DNA of 9,946 nucleotides, taken from the NCBI GenBank assembly GCA_002254805.1, contig NJDW01000005.1:1-9946 (forward strand), written 5' to 3'. How positions within the stretch are numbered: position 1 is the stretch's first letter; each line of letters begins with the position of its first letter. Positions 5,549 through 9,946 of the stretch are shown here, piece after piece. This DNA is from Candidatus Pacearchaeota archaeon ex4484_31 (GTDB taxonomy: Archaea; Nanobdellota; Nanobdellia; Pacearchaeales; UBA284). The notes below the pieces were generated by a model, which was given only the letters and a program-made list of their open reading frames with translations, had not been told where the DNA came from and searched no databases. The translations under genes and the position numbers were made by a program.

Positions 5549-7188
5549 AGGTTTCGAGAAGCGATTTAAAAAGGCTGGTCGGAAAAAGCTTTAATCTTGA
5601 AAAGATAGCTGGATGGATAAAAGCAGAGATAAATGTAGATGAAAGAGACAAGGACCTAATTCATGTTGAACTGAAAGATGTTAACAGGCCTGATCTATTT
5701 AGTGCAGAAGGCATAGCAAGGGAAATAAAGCTAAAGCTAGGAATTCCTTTCAGTTATGAAATAAGAAAGGGAAACTATGTTTTGAAGGTAAATCCAAAGG
5801 TAAAAAAAGTAAGACCACTAATTGCTTGTTCTGTTGTTAAGAACGTGAAGCTTGATGAAAAAGCAATTTTTCAGCTTATACAATTACAAGAAAAGCTTTG
5901 TGAAAACTTTGGGTTAAAAAGAAAGGAAGCAGCTATCGGCATCTATGATTTTGACAAAATTAGATGGCCTGTAACATATACAACATTTAAGCCAGATTCA
6001 ATCAGCTTTGTTCCATTAGGTTTTAACAAAGAGATGACACTAAAGGAAATATTGCAAAATCATGAAAAAGGAAAGCAATATGGACATTTGATAGAAAATG
6101 CAAAGGAATGGCCAATACTGATAGATTCAGAAAAACACATCCTAAGTATGCCTCCGATAATAAATTCTGAATACAGTGGAAAGGTTACTGAAAAAACAAG
6201 AAACGTTTTTGTTGAGGTAACAGGTTTTGAAAAAAGGTTTGTTTTTCCATGCTTGATGATAATGACATTAGCGCTGGCTGAAAGAAAGGGAAAGATAGAA
6301 ACAGTAAAGGTTAAATCACGATTTAAAAGTATGGAAACGCCAGAAACAAAGAAAAAACAAATTACTGTAAGTAAGCAAGAAATAGAAGAAGTACTTGGTT
6401 TAAAGTTGAAAGAAAAGGAAATAGAAAAATTGCTCAGAAAAAGCGGTTTCGAGGTAAAAAAGAAAGGAAAAACGCTAGCTTTAGATATTCCTTATTGGAG
6501 ACAGGACATAATGGATGCAAGAGATGTAGCAGAAGATGTTGCAATTACATATGGCTATAACAATTTTAAGGCTGAACAACCAACAGTAATTTCTTTTGGA
6601 AAACTTTCAAAAGAAAGCGAGTTCAAGAAAAAAGTTGCAAACATGCTTATAGGTTTTGAAGCTCAAGAAGTAGCTACGTTTATGCTTGTTTCATCAGATG
6701 TTTTTAAGAAAGCAAGAGTAAAGGCCCAGGCTTTAGAAGTAGCAAACCCAATTTCATCAAACTACAAGTTTCTAAGAACAATGCTGTTTCCTTCACTTTT
6801 AGAATTTTTTTCATTGAACAAAAACGCAAGGTATCCCCAAAGAATATTTGAAATAGGTAAGGTAATAGAAATAGAAAAAGATAAGAGAAACAAGCAAAAA
6901 GCGATCGAAAAGGAAAAGCTTTGTTTCGCTATTTCAAATTCAAGAACTACATTTACTGAGATAAAACAAGTCCTTGATCACTTCCTTAGTAGTTTAGGAA
7001 TTGTCTATGAACTTGAAGAAACAGAACACAAAAGCTTTATAGAGGGAAGGGTAGCCAACATAAAGATCAAGAATGAAGTTGCTGGAATCATTGGCGAGAT
7101 CCATCCAGCTGTTCTTGAAAAATTTAACATAGTTATGCCAACAGCCCTTTTTGAAATAAGTTTGGATAAACTGTTAAAACAACGATAA
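5536..7188 (+). CDS. pheT: Phenylalanine--tRNA ligase beta subunit
   Basis: This 550-residue protein is the archaeal/eukaryotic-type beta subunit, which supports the alpha active site and edits mischarged tRNA. Domains in order: an N-terminal B1-like part with NRPDLFSAEGIARE (50-63); the B3/B4 editing module (about 95-235) with EAAIGIYDFDKI, ISFVPLGF, HEKGKQYGHL, SMPPIINSEYSG and a final EVTG; a B5 domain (about 275-345) with ITVSKQEIEEVLGL, PYWRQDIMDARDVAEDVAITYGYNN; and B6/B7, a degenerate class II fold (about 360-548) with NPISSNYKFLRTMLFPSLL, IFEIGKVI and the C-terminal GIIGEIHPAVLEKF. Length is typical of the archaeal form and far shorter than the bacterial one of about 800, since the B2, B8 and anticodon-binding domains are absent. 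The ATG follows AAAGGTAAA, a weak SD, and lies 13 nt inside pheS. The next gene starts 4 nt after the stop. Confidence 0.96.
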   Translation: MPTIEVSRSDLKRLVGKSFNLEKIAGWIKAEINVDERDKDLIHVELKDVNRPDLFSAEGIAREIKLKLGIPFSYEIRKGNYVLKVNPKVKKVRPLIACSVVKNVKLDEKAIFQLIQLQEKLCENFGLKRKEAAIGIYDFDKIRWPVTYTTFKPDSISFVPLGFNKEMTLKEILQNHEKGKQYGHLIENAKEWPILIDSEKHILSMPPIINSEYSGKVTEKTRNVFVEVTGFEKRFVFPCLMIMTLALAERKGKIETVKVKSRFKSMETPETKKKQITVSKQEIEEVLGLKLKEKEIEKLLRKSGFEVKKKGKTLALDIPYWRQDIMDARDVAEDVAITYGYNNFKAEQPTVISFGKLSKESEFKKKVANMLIGFEAQEVATFMLVSSDVFKKARVKAQALEVANPISSNYKFLRTMLFPSLLEFFSLNKNARYPQRIFEIGKVIEIEKDKRNKQKAIEKEKLCFAISNSRTTFTEIKQVLDHFLSSLGIVYELEETEHKSFIEGRVANIKIKNEVAGIIGEIHPAVLEKFNIVMPTALFEISLDKLLKQR

Positions 7189-7192
7189 AAAA

Positions 7193-8563
7193 ATGAAAGA
7201 AAAATTGATTTTTGTGCTTTTGATTGTTGTACTTGCTTCGAGCATTTTTAACTATCTAAGTATAAAAAAACTTTCAGAGAAAATTGAAAAGATCAAAAAC
7301 GTAAGTAACCATAATCTTTCAGAGATCTCAGAAAAAGAAATAAGTTCTACAGAAGAAGGGAGTGTAAGCATAGAAACAGAAGAAATAACAGAAGAAAGCA
7401 TAGAACAAGATATAGAACAGGAGGTTATAGAAGAAGAAAGAACAAATGAGACCAAGCAAAAAAACCAAACGATGGAAGAATTCTATAACAGAACAGAAAT
7501 AACAAACCAAACTTATGAATTTGCATTTAGGAACGCAACTCCTTACATAACATTACAAAGATATTATTGGTATGAACAGGATAAGAAAAACGGAGGATGT
7601 TTTTCTCTTCATCCTTCTAGTCTATATCTTTTTCCAGGAACAAAAGCAAGGATAGCTTATGTGATAAGAAACACAAAAACAAAGTACGAAGAAGGAAATA
7701 TATATAGGCATATGGAAAAAACAAAAAGGTATTTTCAGGTTGTGATAACACCAGAAGCGAAAAAGGGAATAAAAATAGAGTGGAACAAAGAAAAATTTGC
7801 TCTTGAACCAGACGAAGAAAAAGAATTCTTCATAGATGTTGAAATAGATCCTGAAGCAAAATTGGATGAAGTTTTAGGAACCCATGAATTTAATGTATCT
7901 ATATGCTTTCATAAATCCAAGTATCATCTCAGTTGCCCAACAAATTCAACAACAGAGTTAGGAGGCCTTTATGCAAAAGCTGTTATAAGGATTTATGTCG
8001 CAATACCTTATGGAGTTTCTGTTATTCCTTCTTTAACTGTTCCTGCATATTTGTGGAAATATTACATAAAGCTAGAGGAACCAACCCAGCTTTACCTTGT
8101 TATAAACAATTCATTACAAAAAGAGTATTGGTTTGTTGCTAATCCACAGATTCCAACTTACAGTAAACACTACTTAAAACAATTTGTAAGTGATAATATA
8201 CTAGAAGCTTATTCTTGCAACCTATCAAAAGTTTCTAACATCACAGAAGAATGTAAAGAGCTATGCGATTATCTTGATCAATTTGTTAAAAGAACTGTAA
8301 AGATTGAAGAAAGAGGACCTTTCAAGTTAAAACCAAACGAAGTTAAGGTAATTCCTATAACTGTTTACATTCCTAAAGATGTGGTTTTAGGTTACTATGG
8401 AATTGTTATACCTCTATGCTATTCTAAGGATTCAGAAGTAAAACCAGAAGAATGTCTTTATGGAAGTTCAAAAAACGAAAAGCTGAAATTTTTTAGAGCT
8501 ACAGCAATCAACCTTTTCACAAACATCGTTGTGGTTAAAAGAGGAGAGTTTGTTTACTATTGA
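7193..8563 (+). CDS. Secreted or N-terminally anchored glycoprotein-like protein, function unknown
   Basis: I do not recognise a named family. The 456 residues start with MKEK and a hydrophobic segment (5-22) lacking a clear cleavage site, so it may be a signal peptide or a membrane anchor. A short charged helix (about 24-35) leads into a Ser/Thr/Glu-rich stalk (about 42-90) with an extended acidic block, then two beta-sandwich-like regions: about 118-275 (GTKARIAYVIRN, FALEPDEEKEFFIDVEIDP, GTHEFNVSICF) and about 285-455 (PTQLYLVINNS, FKLKPNEVKVIPITVYIP, GYYGIVIPLCY), with patterns like CARDB/NEW3-type Ig folds. Twelve N-x-S/T sequons are present, seven of them within residues 36-114, and eight cysteines (136, 238, 248, 342, 354, 358, 409, 421), consistent with an oxidised extracellular setting. 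It starts 4 nt after the pheT stop without an SD, so it is probably co-transcribed with pheST. A role at the cell surface is inferred from sequence features only. Confidence 0.8.
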   Translation: MKEKLIFVLLIVVLASSIFNYLSIKKLSEKIEKIKNVSNHNLSEISEKEISSTEEGSVSIETEEITEESIEQDIEQEVIEEERTNETKQKNQTMEEFYNRTEITNQTYEFAFRNATPYITLQRYYWYEQDKKNGGCFSLHPSSLYLFPGTKARIAYVIRNTKTKYEEGNIYRHMEKTKRYFQVVITPEAKKGIKIEWNKEKFALEPDEEKEFFIDVEIDPEAKLDEVLGTHEFNVSICFHKSKYHLSCPTNSTTELGGLYAKAVIRIYVAIPYGVSVIPSLTVPAYLWKYYIKLEEPTQLYLVINNSLQKEYWFVANPQIPTYSKHYLKQFVSDNILEAYSCNLSKVSNITEECKELCDYLDQFVKRTVKIEERGPFKLKPNEVKVIPITVYIPKDVVLGYYGIVIPLCYSKDSEVKPEECLYGSSKNEKLKFFRATAINLFTNIVVVKRGEFVYY

Positions 8564-8570
8564 GAGTGAT

Positions 8571-9038
8571 CTATCCAACGTAACCTTTTCTTTTCTTTGT
8601 TTGGAAACCAAGCAATATTTTTGAAAATTCTTTTAGATCTGGCTTCAGCTCTTTCCATTTTTTCCAAACCTCTTTTATGAACATTGCTTCCTTGCTTTCA
8701 TTAGTTTCTATATCTAGAGCAAGAGAATTTAACTGTATCTTAGCAAGTTCTTTGTAAATCCTTTCTATCAGCTCTTTATCACTCTGGCTCAAACTTTTTA
8801 TAGAGGTAAGAACAAAGAAGGGAGCTACTGTAGGGTTAAAAAACAGTTCAAGAAAATGTAAGAATGCTGCAACCTTCTCACTGATGATCCTTCTTATTTC
8901 TCTTAGCAAAAACTCTGTTTCTCTATCTTGAATCTTTTCTATTTCAAACTCTTTGTTAAGTGCTGAAAAGCTAGGAAGCCTATACCTTTTTTGCAATTTT
9001 TCATACTCTTTCTTTAGTTTTTTCAGATTTTCTTTCAT
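8571..9038 (-). CDS. Conserved-looking helical protein of unknown function
   Basis: This is a 155-residue, mostly alpha-helical cytosolic protein with no signal peptide or membrane segment. It begins with a Lys/Glu-rich coiled-coil-like helix (1-20), then LPSFSALNKEFEIEKI (21-36), long amphipathic helices (38-66 and 84-135), a hydrophobic centre (FLHFLELFFNPTVAPFFVL, 59-77) and a basic tail (KKRKGYVG). The pattern is reminiscent of an uncharacterised archaeal protein family, but I cannot name it, and no catalytic motif is visible. The start at 9038 is chosen because the in-frame ATG further upstream (9071) lies inside the tRNA-Thr gene and would encode T-arm sequence. The ATG is only 8 nt from the tRNA 3' end, so the gene is probably transcribed with the tRNA. 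It is convergent with the surface-protein gene, with 7 nt between the two stop codons. Confidence 0.75.
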   Translation of the reverse strand: MKENLKKLKKEYEKLQKRYRLPSFSALNKEFEIEKIQDRETEFLLREIRRIISEKVAAFLHFLELFFNPTVAPFFVLTSIKSLSQSDKELIERIYKELAKIQLNSLALDIETNESKEAMFIKEVWKKWKELKPDLKEFSKILLGFQTKKRKGYVG

Positions 9039-9046
9039 TTTTGAAA

Positions 9047-9119
9047 AGCCTCGGGTGGGACTCGAACCCACGACCCCGTCATTACCAGTGACGTGCTCTA
9101 CCGACTGAGCTACCGAGGC
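9047..9119 (-). tRNA. tRNA-Thr (anticodon GGT)
   Basis: Read on the minus strand, a full cloverleaf is visible: acceptor GCCTCGG/CCGAGGC, T8-A9, D stem GCTC/GAGC with loop AGTCGGTA (G18G19), anticodon stem CGTCA/TGACG with loop CTGGTAA giving anticodon GGT, a 5-nt variable region GGGTC, and T stem GTGGG/CCCAC with loop TTCGAGT. All stems pair perfectly. The total is 73 nt, with discriminator U73 and no intron. CCA is not encoded; the 3' flank reads TTTC. The anticodon reads ACC and ACU threonine codons. A TATA-like element is centred 26 nt upstream of the mature 5' end. Confidence 0.97.
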
Positions 9120-9140
9120 TTTAATTAAAAAATAATGTAA

Positions 9141-9156
9141 TTTTTTAAGCTTTCCC
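9141..9156 (-). promoter_or_regulatory. Promoter of tRNA-Thr (BRE/TATA-like)
   Basis: On the minus strand GGGAAAGCTTAAAAAA has a purine-rich BRE-like part and a TATA-like core CTTAAAAAA (9149-9141) centred near 9145. That is 26 nt before tRNA G1 (9119), so initiation is predicted at or within a base or two of the mature 5' end. It sits in the 50-nt gap after the methyltransferase stop. Confidence 0.5.
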
Positions 9157-9169
9157 TTTCATTCACTTT

Positions 9170-9946
9170 TTATTTTCTTTGAAGGAAAGCTAGTAACTCG
9201 ATATGAGGTGTTTGGGGAAACATGTCAAATGCTTCTAAACTTACAAGCTCATACCGATCCATTTTTTCAACATCTAGCTTGAAGGTTTTTGGATTACATG
9301 AAAGATATACAATTTCTGTTGGCCCATACTTGTTTATGATTTCTGCTGCTTTTTGTAATCCTGTTCTTGGAGGATCCAAAATAAAAAAGTTATATCTTTT
9401 GCATTTTTCCTTGATCCTTTTTAAATAATCAACAACGTCTGATTTAACCATCAAAACATTCTTAACTTTATTTTCTTCAATGCTTTTCTTCCCTATCTTT
9501 ATACTTTCATCATTTATTTCAACAGAATCAACACTTTCGCAGCTATCAGAAATGAAAATTCCTATGGTAGCAGATCCAGCATATAGATCAGCTACCCTTC
9601 CATCAACTGCTTTTTTTATCTTTTGATATATTTTAAGTGCTATGTAACTGTTTGATTGAAAGAATGAGTTCGCTCCAATAAAAAATACTTTTTTTCCAAG
9701 CTTCTCTTTTATGAATTCATTTTTCCAAAACTTGAATGTTTTTCCATAGCTTACATCTGATTTACTTTCGTTTATGCTCCATACAACAGAATCGAATTCA
9801 TCAGTAAAGTATTTCACTATTTTTTCTATTTCTTTAGATTTTGAAGCTGTTACAAAGTTTATCATATGTTGCTTTGTAAACTTTGCATGTCTAAAAACTA
9901 CATATCTCAAATAGCCTTTATGCTTTATGTAATCATAAGAGCTTAT
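9170..9946 (-). CDS. RNA m5U methyltransferase, TrmA/RumA (COG2265) family, C-terminal part; 5' end outside window
   Basis: The frame is open to the right edge; the visible 258 residues are the C-terminal portion, and a TTG at 9910 is not the true start because family sequence (KGYLRYVVFRHAK) runs through it. Motifs of the SAM-dependent uridine-5 methyltransferases are clear, numbered from the edge: SFFQSN (94-99, substrate Gln), DLYAGSATIG (120-129, SAM motif I), VEIND (142-146, ribose-binding Glu), ILDPPRTG (189-196), the catalytic Cys in SCNPKT (Cys217) and the general-base Glu in PHIEL (Glu250). The enzyme should methylate a uridine in tRNA (U54) or 23S rRNA; archaeal members do either, and the visible part does not decide. 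The motif I glycine pair GxG reads GSA, a mild departure. The N-terminal TRAM and Fe-S cysteine regions, if present, lie outside the window. The gene ends 51 nt upstream of tRNA-Thr on the same strand. Confidence 0.92.
   Translation of the reverse strand: MSSYDYIKHKGYLRYVVFRHAKFTKQHMINFVTASKSKEIEKIVKYFTDEFDSVVWSINESKSDVSYGKTFKFWKNEFIKEKLGKKVFFIGANSFFQSNSYIALKIYQKIKKAVDGRVADLYAGSATIGIFISDSCESVDSVEINDESIKIGKKSIEENKVKNVLMVKSDVVDYLKRIKEKCKRYNFFILDPPRTGLQKAAEIINKYGPTEIVYLSCNPKTFKLDVEKMDRYELVSLEAFDMFPQTPHIELLAFLQRK

Noticed and set aside
7340..7450. Low-complexity GAA/ACA-rich stretch as a nucleotide repeat
   Set aside because: It encodes the acidic Ser/Thr/Glu stalk of the surface protein and shows no regular repeat unit.
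8564..8610. T-rich tract after the glycoprotein gene as a terminator
   Set aside because: The tract at 8585-8600 could end plus-strand transcripts, but it lies in the Lys-rich 3' coding end of the opposing gene, which explains its composition.
9039..9071. N-terminal extension of the 155-residue protein beginning MGSSPTRG
   Set aside because: These codons are the T arm and acceptor of tRNA-Thr read in the same direction; this peptide is a common artefact of tRNA sequence. The ATG at 9038 is the sensible start.
9908..9910. TTG as start of the methyltransferase
   Set aside because: The frame stays open to the window edge and the upstream codons continue family-like sequence, so the gene is cut by the window and not short.
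1..9946. CRISPR arrays, insertion sequences, toxin-antitoxin pairs or phage genes
   Set aside because: No regularly spaced repeats, transposase or integrase motifs, or small toxin-like gene pairs were seen on either strand.

Overview
The window looks like ordinary housekeeping DNA from an AT-rich archaeon, most likely a DPANN lineage of the Woesearchaeota/Pacearchaeota kind. Archaeal identity rests on PheS and PheT of the archaeal/eukaryotic type (507 and 550 residues), a DUF99 protein (an archaeal family), BRE/TATA-like promoters about 26 nt before starts, a tRNA with no encoded CCA, and surface proteins made of Ig-like domains rich in N-glycosylation sequons. The DPANN placement is inferred from the style of the surface proteins and compact gene spacing, and is not proven. 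No mobile element, CRISPR array or integrase was seen.

Layout. Bases 1-1005 (+) hold the 3' end of enolase and a protein-L-isoaspartate methyltransferase, overlapping by 13 nt. After a promoter region, a small winged-helix protein (1106-1378, +) runs tail to tail into a DUF99/UPF0215 gene (1397-1999, -). A short AT-rich spacer carries one nearly symmetric TATA-like element that could serve both the DUF99 gene and the divergent surface-protein gene (about 2116-3987, +). The next block (+) is pheS (4025-5548), pheT (5536-7188) and a second secreted or anchored glycoprotein-like gene (7193-8563), packed with a 13-nt overlap and a 4-nt gap, so probably one operon. On the minus strand from the right edge come the 3' part of an RNA m5U methyltransferase of the TrmA/RumA family (9170-9946, open at the edge), tRNA-Thr(GGT) (9047-9119), and a 155-residue helical protein of unknown function (8571-9038) starting 8 nt after the tRNA. 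No gene-free stretch exceeds about 110 bases.

How the genes relate. Several act on translation or protein upkeep: PheRS (both subunits), tRNA-Thr, an RNA m5U methyltransferase and the isoaspartyl repair enzyme. Enolase is glycolytic. The two surface proteins flank or follow pheST and each has 12 N-x-S/T sequons and eight extracellular cysteines. The unusual points are organisational: a tRNA promoter placed so transcription could start at the mature 5' end, a protein start immediately behind the tRNA 3' end, a shared bidirectional TATA element, and departures from consensus in the PheS active site. I found no convincing new defence, mobile or biosynthetic system.
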